DNA of 33,933 bases from JBOFDK01 sp051656485 (GTDB lineage: Bacteria; Bacillota; Clostridia; Lachnospirales; Cellulosilyticaceae): assembly GCA_051656485.1 (NCBI GenBank), contig JBOGBZ010000122.1:1-33933 (forward strand). Reading direction: 5' to 3'. Positions 8,563 to 16,227 of this stretch are shown here, one piece after another; position 1 is the first letter of the stretch; the number at the start of each line of letters is the position of its first letter. The translations under genes were made by a program, and so were the position numbers. The notes under the pieces are model-generated. The model searched no databases. It was not told where the DNA came from and saw nothing but the letters and a program-made list of their open reading frames with translations.

Positions 8563-9516
8563 ATGTATTATATTGGTGTGGATTTAGGCGGAACGACAGT
8601 GAAGGTGGGATTACTAAATGAGAGCTATACAATTATAGATAAGATGGTAGCACCTACTGGAAATGAACGTTCATCAGAAGAAGTACTTAAGGATATGGCA
8701 ATGCTTTGTAAAGCCATTATGGAAAAGCATGGGCTAGATGAAAAAGAGGTGCACTCTATCGGGATTGGTTGTCCAGGTATCGCGTCTCCAAAAGAAGGAA
8801 TTATCCATTTCTCAAGCAACCTTAACTTTGATCAAGTAAATGTTAGAAAAGAAATTCAAAAATACATCAACCTAGATGTGTATGTAGACAATGATGCAAA
8901 CTGTGCAGCGCTTGGCGAAGTTATTTGTGGGGCTGCAAAAGGTGAAGATGATGTAGTCGTTGTAACACTTGGTACAGGTGTAGGCGGTGGGATTATTATG
9001 GGTGGTAAAGTATATGGTGGTGCTTTCTGCGGGGCAGGTGAAATCGGACACCATATCATTGAATTAGAGGGGCACCCATGTGGGTGTGGTAGAAAAGGAT
9101 GCTGGGAACAGTATGCTTCAGCAACAGCACTCATTCGTGATGCAAAAGCTATGGCGAAGGCAAATCCAGAGACACAGATGGTGGCGTTAGCAAAAGATGG
9201 GGACTTAGAAAACATTAACGCAAAAGTGGTATTTGATGCAGCACAAGCGGGAGACAGCATTGCGATGGAAGTACTTGACCAGTACTTTAAGTATATAGCT
9301 CATGGGGTTACAAATGTGATTAATATGATGCAACCGGGCATGATTGTTATTGGTGGTGGTATGAGTGCTCAAAAAGAGAACTTAACTGTTCCAGTAACAA
9401 AGTATGTACAAGAGCAAATGTACGGGGGACTCAAACTACAAACTAAAATTGAAGCTGCTATTTTAGGTAATGATGCAGGTATCATTGGTGCAGCCTTAGT
9501 AGGTACACGTTTATAA
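8563..9516 (+). CDS. glcK: ROK-family glucokinase
   Basis: The 317-residue product is a ROK-type sugar kinase, most likely glucokinase (ATP + glucose to glucose 6-phosphate, cytoplasmic). The ATG at 8563 has a strong TAGGAGG 10 bases upstream that overlaps the end of hprK; an in-frame TTG at 8533 is rejected. The N-terminal phosphate-binding loop IGVDLGGTTVKVGLL, the sugar-site sequence DNDANCAALGE with the presumed catalytic Asp, GTGVGGGII, and the zinc motif GHHIIELEGHPCGCGRKGC (CxCGxxGC) are all present. The zinc motif and the absence of an N-terminal helix-turn-helix mark it as a kinase and not a NagC-type repressor. Pairing with hprK couples glucose entry to catabolite control. Exact sugar specificity cannot be read from sequence. 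Confidence 0.93.
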   Translation: MYYIGVDLGGTTVKVGLLNESYTIIDKMVAPTGNERSSEEVLKDMAMLCKAIMEKHGLDEKEVHSIGIGCPGIASPKEGIIHFSSNLNFDQVNVRKEIQKYINLDVYVDNDANCAALGEVICGAAKGEDDVVVVTLGTGVGGGIIMGGKVYGGAFCGAGEIGHHIIELEGHPCGCGRKGCWEQYASATALIRDAKAMAKANPETQMVALAKDGDLENINAKVVFDAAQAGDSIAMEVLDQYFKYIAHGVTNVINMMQPGMIVIGGGMSAQKENLTVPVTKYVQEQMYGGLKLQTKIEAAILGNDAGIIGAALVGTRL

Positions 9517-9532
9517 CCCAGCAAGTAAGAGA

Positions 9533-9562
9533 AGCTGTCACATAAGTGACAGCTATTTTTTA
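9533..9562 (+). terminator. intrinsic terminator / possible attenuator before the ABC exporter
   Basis: A perfect 9-bp stem AGCTGTCAC (9533-9541) and GTGACAGCT (9546-9554) closes an ATAA loop and is followed by ATTTTTT. It lies 16 bases after the glucokinase stop and only 31 bases before the next start codon, leaving no space for a promoter after it. Confidence 0.9.
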
Positions 9563-9593
9563 AGTAACAACGTCTAAAAGGGGGATGACTTAA

Positions 9594-11342
9594 ATGAATA
9601 AGAAAAGTATATTAAAGCAATACATAGGTAGGTACAAATGGTCGTATTTGATAGGAATTATAACCTTACTCGTTGTAGACTATGTTCAGATGTTTGTACC
9701 ACAGGTTATTGGGCATATTACAGATGGTATTCGTGATGGAAGCATGGCCGGTGAGGGGATTTTGACACTGGTTATAGGTCTCATAGGGATAGTCATCGTA
9801 TTGGCTATCGGACGTATATGCTGGCGTTATTTCATCATAGGGACAGCTAGAAAAATAGAAAAAGGTATCCGAAAGAATTTATTTGAAAAATGGGTAGATT
9901 TGGATGTGCCTTATTTTAATCAAAATAAAACAGGAAACTTAATGGCCTATGCCACCAATGACTTAAATGCCATTCGTATGATGGTAGGAAATGGTGTCGT
10001 TATCATTTTTGATGCGGTTATTATGACTGTCATGGTTATTGTACAAATGGCACTTTTTGTAGATATAAAACTAACACTTATTGCAATTATTCCGATGCCA
10101 CTTATTGCATTAAGTACTTATTATTTTGGTAAGCGCATTCGTGCACGGTTTGATAAAAAGCAGCAAGCTTTTGCGAAGTTATCAGACAAAGTACAGGAAT
10201 CTTTCTCAGGGATTAAAGTTATCAAATCTTTCGTACAAGAATACTACGATATGAAAGATTTTGAAGCGATTAGTAAAGATAACTATCATAAAAATCTCCA
10301 TCTCACACGTCTATCAGCAGTGCTCAATCCATTGATGACTTTATTGGTGGGATGTAGCTTACTCATATCAATCGGGTATGGTGGGTACTTAACGATGATT
10401 AATACCATTACCTTAGGTGAGTTTGTGGCATTTAATCAATACATTATGATGCTTAGCTGGCCGATGATGGCAATTGCTATGGGGATTAATGTATTTGCAC
10501 AAGGAAGTGCTTCGCTTAAGCGTATACAAGGGGTATTGGATGAAGTACCTAGTGTGCAAGATGAAGAAGGTGCGAAAGAACTTCAGAAGGTAGAAGGGCA
10601 CATTCGTATCGACAACCTAAGCTTTGACTTCCCTGATAATCATCAGACAGCTTTAGAAAATATAAGTATAGAAGTAGAAGCAGGGCAAACATTAGCAGTA
10701 CTTGGACGTACAGGAAGTGGGAAGTCTACTTTAGTGAATCTTCTCTTACGTCTTTATAATAGTCCTGAAGGTAGCATCATGCTAGATGGCCAAGACATTA
10801 TGAAAGCGACGTTACAAAGTGTACGTAGAAATATTGCTTATGTACCACAGGATAACTTCTTGTTCAGTGATACAGTAGGAAAAAATATCGCCTTTGGTAT
10901 GGATGAAGTATCTGATGAACAAATAAAAGCAGCGGCAGAAAAAGCCAATGTACATAATAATATTGTGGACTTCCCATTACAGTATGAAACCGTAGTAGGG
11001 GAGCGAGGGACGACTTTATCAGGTGGTCAAAAACAACGTGTATCCATAGCACGTGCATTGATATTAGATGCACCCGTTCTGATATTAGATGATTCATTAT
11101 CAGCAGTAGATACAAAGACAGAAGAGAAAATCTTAGGGAATTTACGAACTGTACGTCAAGGTAAGACGAATATTATCATTGCCCATCGTATCTCAACAGT
11201 GCGTCATGCAGATAAAATCGTGGTACTTGAGAACGGTAAAATCGTAGAGGTTGGAAACCATGAGACACTTCTTGCCAAAGAAGGTATCTATGCAGAGATG
11301 AATAATCAACAAAAGCTTGAAGAAGCCATACATGAAGCGTAG
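9594..11342 (+). CDS. bmrC: heterodimeric multidrug-type ABC exporter, BmrC/YheI-like subunit (degenerate catalytic site)
   Basis: The 582-residue half-transporter has an N-terminal domain with six membrane helices (about residues 15-300) and a C-terminal ATPase. Visible are Walker A GRTGSGKST (about 370), the Q-loop region YVPQDNFLFSDTVG, signature LSGGQKQR (about 475), Walker B LILDDSLSAVD (about 494-503) and H-loop IIIAHRIST. The residue after the Walker B aspartate is Asp in place of the catalytic Glu. This is the hallmark of the non-hydrolysing site in heterodimeric exporters such as BmrCD and TM287/288. Length (BmrC is about 585) and gene order agree. GGGGGATG precedes the ATG. The partner gene starts 14 bases downstream. 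The substrate is unknown; drug or lipid export is inferred from the family. Confidence 0.88.
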   Translation: MNKKSILKQYIGRYKWSYLIGIITLLVVDYVQMFVPQVIGHITDGIRDGSMAGEGILTLVIGLIGIVIVLAIGRICWRYFIIGTARKIEKGIRKNLFEKWVDLDVPYFNQNKTGNLMAYATNDLNAIRMMVGNGVVIIFDAVIMTVMVIVQMALFVDIKLTLIAIIPMPLIALSTYYFGKRIRARFDKKQQAFAKLSDKVQESFSGIKVIKSFVQEYYDMKDFEAISKDNYHKNLHLTRLSAVLNPLMTLLVGCSLLISIGYGGYLTMINTITLGEFVAFNQYIMMLSWPMMAIAMGINVFAQGSASLKRIQGVLDEVPSVQDEEGAKELQKVEGHIRIDNLSFDFPDNHQTALENISIEVEAGQTLAVLGRTGSGKSTLVNLLLRLYNSPEGSIMLDGQDIMKATLQSVRRNIAYVPQDNFLFSDTVGKNIAFGMDEVSDEQIKAAAEKANVHNNIVDFPLQYETVVGERGTTLSGGQKQRVSIARALILDAPVLILDDSLSAVDTKTEEKILGNLRTVRQGKTNIIIAHRISTVRHADKIVVLENGKIVEVGNHETLLAKEGIYAEMNNQQKLEEAIHEA

Positions 11343-11356
11343 GGGGGGAGAGGAAA

Positions 11357-13405
11357 ATGAAGGATAAAGACAGTAAATTAATGAGACGTTTACTTACCTA
11401 TGCAAAACCGTATAAATGGTGGTTTGCATTAGTACTTTGCTTTATGCTGATTGCAACAGCAGCAGACCTTATGAAACCAAGACTTATAGGAAGTGCGGTA
11501 GACTTATTTACAGAGGGTTACAGAACACCATTTATAGAAAAGACAACAGGGCAAACCGTTGCATTTGACGGGAAGACTTTAGGTCAGCTTACAGCAGAAG
11601 ACCAAGTAGATACTGTGTATCAAATGATTCAGTATAAAGATTACTATTACTGGTTAGAACAGATGCCACTAGAAGATGCCAAAGCCTTACTAGGCCTTGC
11701 ACCAGCAGAGTTTAGTAAGTGTATAACCGTCGTAGAAGATGGTGTACAAGTACAAATGGGCAATCTAAGTTATCATGGACGTGTATTAGCACAAGATGAA
11801 TTAAAAGTACTGCGTAGTCTCAATATGACACCACTCTTTAAAATAGGGGTGACGTTCTTCGGTGTCTTATTAGTTAGCTTCGTATTAGTGTACCTTCAAG
11901 TGCTGGTATTACAACATGTAGGTCAAAAAATCATCTTAGCGATTCGCCAAGAAATCTATGAAAAAATGCTGAACTTACCGTTTAGATTTTATCATAATAA
12001 CCCCATAGGTAAGCTTGTGACACGTGTCACCAATGATACCGAAACTTTAAATGAAATGTATACTAGCGTACTGGTAAACTTACTTAAGCAAGGCTTTTTC
12101 ATTGTAGGGGTTATGATCATGATGCTACAAACCCATGTGACAACAGCGGTTTTCGTACTCTGTATCATGCCACTGATTATCATTGCTACAATTGTCTTTA
12201 AATACATATCACGTAAAGCGTACCGAGAAGTACGTAATAAACTGACAGAGATGAATACTTTCTTAGCAGAGCATTTATCAGGGATGCGTATCATCCAAAT
12301 CTTCACACGAGAAAAAGCAAAAGTTCAAAAAATGTCTGATATTAATGATGAACTTTATAAAGCAGGAATGAAAGAGCTTATAGCGTTTACTTTGTTTAGA
12401 CCTTTTATATTCTTCCTTTCTTATATAGGAATAGGTGGGGTATTACTTATCGGTGGGCATAGTGTACTAGCAGGAACCATGTCTGTGGGAGCACTAGTCA
12501 TCATGGTATCTTACACCAAAGATTTCTTTGCACCTATTGAAGAACTTGCAGAGAACTTTAATGTACTGCAATCCGCTTTTGCATCAGCTGAAAAAATATT
12601 CAGTATACTTGATGAGGAAAATGAAATTATAGATGGTACCACACCTGTGGAAGGTGATGTGTTTAAAGGAAGTATTGAGTTCAAAAATGTATGGTTCGCT
12701 TATGAAGGCGAAGATTGGATCTTAAAAGATGTATCCTTCAAGATAGAACCAGGTCAGAAAGTAGCCTTTGTCGGTGCCACGGGAGCAGGAAAAACATCTA
12801 TATTAAGTTTGATTTGTAGGTATTATGATATCCAAAAAGGGGAAATACTTATAGATGGGAAGCCAATTGCCGACTACCGCATCGCTGATTTACGTAAGCA
12901 AATCGGGCAAGTCTTACAAGACGTCTTCTTATTTACAGGAGATATCAAAAGCAATATTCGCTTAGGTGAAGAGCGTATCGGCATAGAAACAGTCGAAGAA
13001 GCAGCCAAGCTTGTCAATGCAGATGGATTCATCAAGAAGCTACCACATGGGTATGATGAAGAAGTGATTGAACGTGGCGCAAGCCTTTCAACAGGGCAAC
13101 GTCAGCTCATATCTTTTGCGAGAGCAGTCGCTTTTAATCCAAAGATTTTCATACTGGATGAAGCCACAGCGAATATCGATACAGAGACAGAAGGTCTTAT
13201 CCAAGATGCACTCTATAAGATGATGGAAGGTCGTACGACACTGATGGTAGCGCACCGTTTATCTACCATTCAGCATGCAGATAATATTATCGTACTACAC
13301 AAAGGCGTGGTACGAGAGATGGGAGACCATCAAGCACTTCTTAGCCAGGAAGGCATTTATTACAATTTGTATCAATTAGCCCTTAAAAGTCAAGTGATGG
13401 CATAA
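11357..13405 (+). CDS. bmrD: heterodimeric multidrug-type ABC exporter, BmrD/YheH-like subunit
   Basis: The 682-residue partner half-transporter is about 100 residues longer than the first. The extra part lies between the first membrane helix (about 20-40) and the second (about 165-185): a hydrophilic segment including residues about 50-155, predicted to be outside the cell. BmrD of Bacillus subtilis carries an extracellular domain in the same place. The ATPase has Walker A GATGAGKTS (about 472), a variant signature LSTGQRQL (about 576), Walker B IFILDEATANIDTETE with the catalytic Glu kept, and H-loop LMVAHRLST. The consensus catalytic site is therefore completed by this subunit's Walker B and the partner's LSGGQ. 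GGGGGAG precedes the ATG. No terminator is seen at its end; the next gene has its own promoter. Confidence 0.88.
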   Translation: MKDKDSKLMRRLLTYAKPYKWWFALVLCFMLIATAADLMKPRLIGSAVDLFTEGYRTPFIEKTTGQTVAFDGKTLGQLTAEDQVDTVYQMIQYKDYYYWLEQMPLEDAKALLGLAPAEFSKCITVVEDGVQVQMGNLSYHGRVLAQDELKVLRSLNMTPLFKIGVTFFGVLLVSFVLVYLQVLVLQHVGQKIILAIRQEIYEKMLNLPFRFYHNNPIGKLVTRVTNDTETLNEMYTSVLVNLLKQGFFIVGVMIMMLQTHVTTAVFVLCIMPLIIIATIVFKYISRKAYREVRNKLTEMNTFLAEHLSGMRIIQIFTREKAKVQKMSDINDELYKAGMKELIAFTLFRPFIFFLSYIGIGGVLLIGGHSVLAGTMSVGALVIMVSYTKDFFAPIEELAENFNVLQSAFASAEKIFSILDEENEIIDGTTPVEGDVFKGSIEFKNVWFAYEGEDWILKDVSFKIEPGQKVAFVGATGAGKTSILSLICRYYDIQKGEILIDGKPIADYRIADLRKQIGQVLQDVFLFTGDIKSNIRLGEERIGIETVEEAAKLVNADGFIKKLPHGYDEEVIERGASLSTGQRQLISFARAVAFNPKIFILDEATANIDTETEGLIQDALYKMMEGRTTLMVAHRLSTIQHADNIIVLHKGVVREMGDHQALLSQEGIYYNLYQLALKSQVMA

Positions 13406-13430
13406 ATACATACAAAAAACATCCTAGAGG

Positions 13431-13439
13431 TGCTATAAT
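13431..13439 (+). promoter_or_regulatory. promoter before the YcxB-like gene, extended -10
   Basis: TGC plus a perfect TATAAT, 31 bases upstream of the chosen start. The -35 position is not recognisable. It begins 25 bases after the exporter stop codon. Confidence 0.6.
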
Positions 13440-13470
13440 ACAAAGGAAATAAAAGCAAGAGGTGAAAAAA

Positions 13471-14007
13471 ATGGCAGAAACGTCGAAAAAAGTAGACTTA
13501 AACGTCAAATTGAAAATAAAAGACGTGCTACGTTATAATATGCATATAGCGTATAAATCTTGGTTCAGTAAGCTACTGCTTATAGTAGGAATAGGGATGT
13601 GTGGATGGCTAGGTTACCGCTTCGCTACCACTACCCAAAGATTAGATATTTTCTTTTCAGAAAACGTTATTTTCATTATGTTAGCAGTCTTTATCTTAAT
13701 TGGAACACCTATGAAGGTGTGGCGCATCACCGCAACTCAGATGCAAGCACCTATCTTTTCAGGAACATCCCGTTATAGTTTTTCAAGAGAAGGGATTTAT
13801 ATAGGGATTCAAGATATGGAGGATACAGTAGGCTGGGAAACCTATGTATTTATCAAAGAGACGTCACAAGATTTCAGATTCTTTGTAGATCGTGTACAAG
13901 CACAGATTATCCCAAAGCACAATATGACCACAGAACAAGTAGGGGACTTAAGAACCCTTATCAAAGAAGCAAATCCAAAAGAAGTATACAGTATCAAAAA
14001 GGTTTAG
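13471..14007 (+). CDS. YcxB-like membrane protein
   Basis: The 178-residue protein has a cytoplasmic N-terminus, two membrane helices (about residues 34-50 and 66-84) and a soluble C-terminal domain of about 85 residues. The C-terminal pattern (YSFSREGIYIGIQDMEDTVGWETYVFIKET followed by FFVDRVQAQIIPK, quoted in parts) is that of YcxB-like proteins, a widespread family of unknown role. I chose ATG 13471, with AAGAGGTG 6 bases upstream, over an in-frame GTG at 13462 that lies inside this ribosome site. The stop codon is inside the stem of a terminator hairpin, and the next gene begins 37 bases later without room for its own promoter. Confidence 0.75.
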   Translation: MAETSKKVDLNVKLKIKDVLRYNMHIAYKSWFSKLLLIVGIGMCGWLGYRFATTTQRLDIFFSENVIFIMLAVFILIGTPMKVWRITATQMQAPIFSGTSRYSFSREGIYIGIQDMEDTVGWETYVFIKETSQDFRFFVDRVQAQIIPKHNMTTEQVGDLRTLIKEANPKEVYSIKKV

Positions 14008-14028
14008 GTTTATACCTAAGCCTTTTTT
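13999..14028 (+). terminator. terminator overlapping the stop codon of the YcxB-like gene
   Basis: An 11-bp stem with one G-U pair (13999-14009 with 14014-14024) closes a TTAT loop and continues into TTTTTT. The hairpin contains the last two codons and stop of the upstream gene. The next ATG is only 16 bases downstream, so the hairpin must be read through to express that gene. Confidence 0.85.
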
Positions 14029-14044
14029 CAAAGGAAGGATTACT

Positions 14045-15022
14045 ATGGAAAAATTATTTCACTTATCAACCACAAACAAATATATCGACTGGTTCGACAA
14101 TGATTGGGAAAAAATACGTGCATTTGCAGAAAAGCATCAGCTTGACGGCATTGAACTAGGACTGACAGCAGATTATGACATCGCTAAAATCCCAGAAGGT
14201 CTTGTGAAAGGCGTACATTTAAGCTTTTATCCGATGTGGCTAGAGTTTTGGCAAGGCAGATTAGATGTAGTAGAGAGGAACTTAGGAACGAAAGAAGACA
14301 TAGAGAAGTACTATGGTGGCTTAGAACGTGAAGTGATGGTAGAATCCTACCGTAGACAATATGAGCGTGCAAAAAAGCTGGGTGCAAAATATATGGTGTT
14401 TCATGTAAGTCATGTACAAATAGAAGATTCATTCACATGGCAATATGACTATACAGATGAAGAAATCATCGATGCAACCATTGAACTTGTCAATGCAGCA
14501 TTCCCTAAAGATGAAGAAGGACCAAAGCTAGTATTTGAAAATTTATGGTGGCCAGGCCTTACCTATACACGACCAGAAATACTTGAGCGTCTGCTAAAAG
14601 GGGTAGAGTACCCTCATAAAGGATGCGTCTTAGATGTATCCCACCTGATTATTACGAATCCTTCGATTCGTAATGAATATAACTGTTACACATATATTAA
14701 AGATATTATCCAAAAATTAGGAGTACTTGCAAAAGAAATTGAAGTGGTACATCTCAATAAGACATTGCCAGGGTATTACCTTAAACAAAATCATAAATTT
14801 TTACTTGAGAAGTATCAGAAAGCGCCAAATAAAGCACAAAAAGACAAAGTGCTGAAAGGGCATATTCAAAAGATGGACCCGCATCAACCCTTTGACCATG
14901 AGGTGGCTAACAAAATTTTACAGCTTATTCAGCCTAAATATTGTATCTATGAGACTAATCCGTCAAGTATTTATGAATTAGCCCATTTTATTATCAGACA
15001 AAATAAAGCATTAAATCAGTAG
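14045..15022 (+). CDS. TIM-barrel sugar phosphate isomerase/epimerase-like protein (AP endonuclease 2 superfamily)
   Basis: The 325-residue cytoplasmic protein has the pattern of the xylose-isomerase-like TIM barrel. Candidate metal ligands lie at the ends of strands: Glu in LVFENLWWPG, Asp and His in CVLDVSHLI, His in EVVHLNKT and Glu in CIYETNPSS. An early HGIELG-like strand is present as LDGIELGL, and a HVSH motif lies near residue 122. Such proteins isomerise or epimerise sugars or inositols, or act as DNA endonucleases. The spacing here fits the sugar group better, but I cannot name a substrate. AAGGAAGGA precedes the ATG. It sits behind a terminator-like hairpin and has no visible terminator of its own. 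Confidence 0.7.
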   Translation: MEKLFHLSTTNKYIDWFDNDWEKIRAFAEKHQLDGIELGLTADYDIAKIPEGLVKGVHLSFYPMWLEFWQGRLDVVERNLGTKEDIEKYYGGLEREVMVESYRRQYERAKKLGAKYMVFHVSHVQIEDSFTWQYDYTDEEIIDATIELVNAAFPKDEEGPKLVFENLWWPGLTYTRPEILERLLKGVEYPHKGCVLDVSHLIITNPSIRNEYNCYTYIKDIIQKLGVLAKEIEVVHLNKTLPGYYLKQNHKFLLEKYQKAPNKAQKDKVLKGHIQKMDPHQPFDHEVANKILQLIQPKYCIYETNPSSIYELAHFIIRQNKALNQ

Positions 15023-15061
15023 CCTTGGTAAAAATGTAAGATAAGACAAAAAAACTAATTA

Positions 15062-15105
15062 AATAATAGTCTATTATTGACATATTCCTATTTTTTTCTT
15101 ATAAT
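15062..15105 (+). promoter_or_regulatory. consensus promoter with overlapping dyad operator, NlpC/P60 gene
   Basis: TTGACA (15077-15082) and TATAAT (15100-15105) match the sigma-A consensus perfectly and have a perfect 17-base spacer. A flawless inverted repeat, AATAATAG-T-CTATTATT (15062-15078), abuts and overlaps the -35, which is where a repressor would compete with polymerase. The regulator is unknown. Confidence 0.88.
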
Positions 15106-15137
15106 AGTTTTGTAATAATTAATTAATAAATTTAAAG

Positions 15138-15178
15138 CCTCCTAGGGAGGTATAAAATATAAGAAAAAATACTGGAGG
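15138..15178 (+). promoter_or_regulatory. leader hairpin carrying an anti-Shine-Dalgarno sequence
   Basis: CCTCC (15138-15142) can pair with GGAGG (15146-15150) in a local hairpin with a 3-base loop. The same CCTCC is complementary to the true ribosome site GGAGG at 15174-15178. The two pairings exclude each other, so the leader could switch between an open and a hidden ribosome site. This is a structural reading only. Confidence 0.4.
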
Positions 15179-15186
15179 AACCTAAA

Positions 15187-16176
15187 ATGCAATTGAAAAA
15201 GACACTTTGTACAGTTGTCATGTCTTTGTCGACATTATTAGTGCCAACCCTTACATTTGGACAAGCTTATGGAAAAGTAAACGTAGAAACCCTAAATATG
15301 AGAAATACCCCAGCAACAACAGCTACAAATATTGGACAACTTGATCAGAGTGATGAAGTAGAAATCGTAGGAAGAGCCAATGATGAGTGGTTAGAGATTG
15401 TGACACCGAATGGTAATAAAGCTTATGTATTTGCAGCGTTTGTAGCGATTGTAGATGCAGAGGGGATCGTTAATGGACAAGGTGTTCGTTTAAGAGATTA
15501 TCCAGATGTTAATGATTCAACAGTATTCGAGACACTGCATAAAGGTGATAAAGTAGTCATTGAATATGCGGTAGGTGACTGGTGTAAAGTCATTGCAAAG
15601 GGTAAAGAAGGATTTGTAAGTAAGCAGTTCCTAGACTCCGCTTTTTTAGGTGAAGTACCTACAAAAACAATGAATGAAATAGAACGCGTAAAGCCAGCTC
15701 CAGTGGTGAGCGCGACTAAAGAAAGTAATAAATCACAAAGCAGTAAGCCGCAAAGTAATAAAACACAAGCAACCACACAAAAAGAAGTACCAGTAAAAAC
15801 TTCAAATAGTAGCCTTGGTGAATCTATTGCACAAGATGCATTACAATTCAAAGGTGAGCGCTATGTATATGGTGGCAATAGCTTAAAGACTGGTGTAGAC
15901 TGTTCAGGGTTTACGCAGCAAATCATGAAGCGACATGGCGTAAGTATCTCTAGATCATCACGTTCACAATATGCAAATGATGGTTATAAAGTGAGTAAAG
16001 ATAGCTTGCAAAAAGGCGACTTACTTTTCTATGGATACAACGGAGCAGTATCACATGTAGCTTTATACATAGGCAATGGCCAAGTAATCCATGCCAATAC
16101 CAGCAGTACAGGTATTATTATCAGCCCAGCATTTAATGCAGGCAAGCCATATATCGGCGCAAAAAGAGTTATTTAA
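15187..16176 (+). CDS. secreted SH3-NlpC/P60 peptidoglycan endopeptidase
   Basis: The 329-residue exported enzyme probably cleaves stem-peptide bonds in the cell wall. It has a signal peptide (MQLKKTLCTVVMSLSTLLVP, cleavage near FGQA) and two bacterial SH3 domains (about 28-87, beginning GKVNVETLNMRNTPATTATN, and 90-152, with GQGVRLRDYPD) that would bind the wall. A Ser/Gln/Lys/Thr-rich linker (about 170-205) and a C-terminal NlpC/P60 domain follow. The catalytic set is visible: Cys239 in DCSGF, His290 in SHVALYIG and His302 in VIHAN. The ATG follows CTGGAGGAA. The perfect promoter suggests high expression, modulated by the operator and leader described nearby. Such enzymes act in growth, division, sporulation or germination; the sequence does not say which. 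Confidence 0.92.
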   Translation: MQLKKTLCTVVMSLSTLLVPTLTFGQAYGKVNVETLNMRNTPATTATNIGQLDQSDEVEIVGRANDEWLEIVTPNGNKAYVFAAFVAIVDAEGIVNGQGVRLRDYPDVNDSTVFETLHKGDKVVIEYAVGDWCKVIAKGKEGFVSKQFLDSAFLGEVPTKTMNEIERVKPAPVVSATKESNKSQSSKPQSNKTQATTQKEVPVKTSNSSLGESIAQDALQFKGERYVYGGNSLKTGVDCSGFTQQIMKRHGVSISRSSRSQYANDGYKVSKDSLQKGDLLFYGYNGAVSHVALYIGNGQVIHANTSSTGIIISPAFNAGKPYIGAKRVI

Positions 16177-16185
16177 GTGATTAAA

Positions 16186-16219
16186 AAGGGACTGGTGCAC
16201 AATAGTGTAACGGTCCCTT
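16186..16219 (+). terminator. stem-loop at the 3' end of the NlpC/P60 gene
   Basis: AAGGGAC (16186-16192) pairs with GTCCCTT (16213-16219), and inner bases TGCAC and GTGTA extend the stem around an AATA loop. It lies 10 bases after the stop. There is no T tract after it, so it may be a processing or decay barrier and not a true intrinsic terminator. Confidence 0.5.
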
Positions 16220-16227
16220 AGTTAGTG

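Noticed and set aside
8856..9260. Open frame of 134 codons on the minus strand inside the glucokinase gene
   Set aside because: It is antisense to a well-supported gene, is rich in Pro, Ser and Thr as expected for a complement of such codons, and has no good ribosome site.
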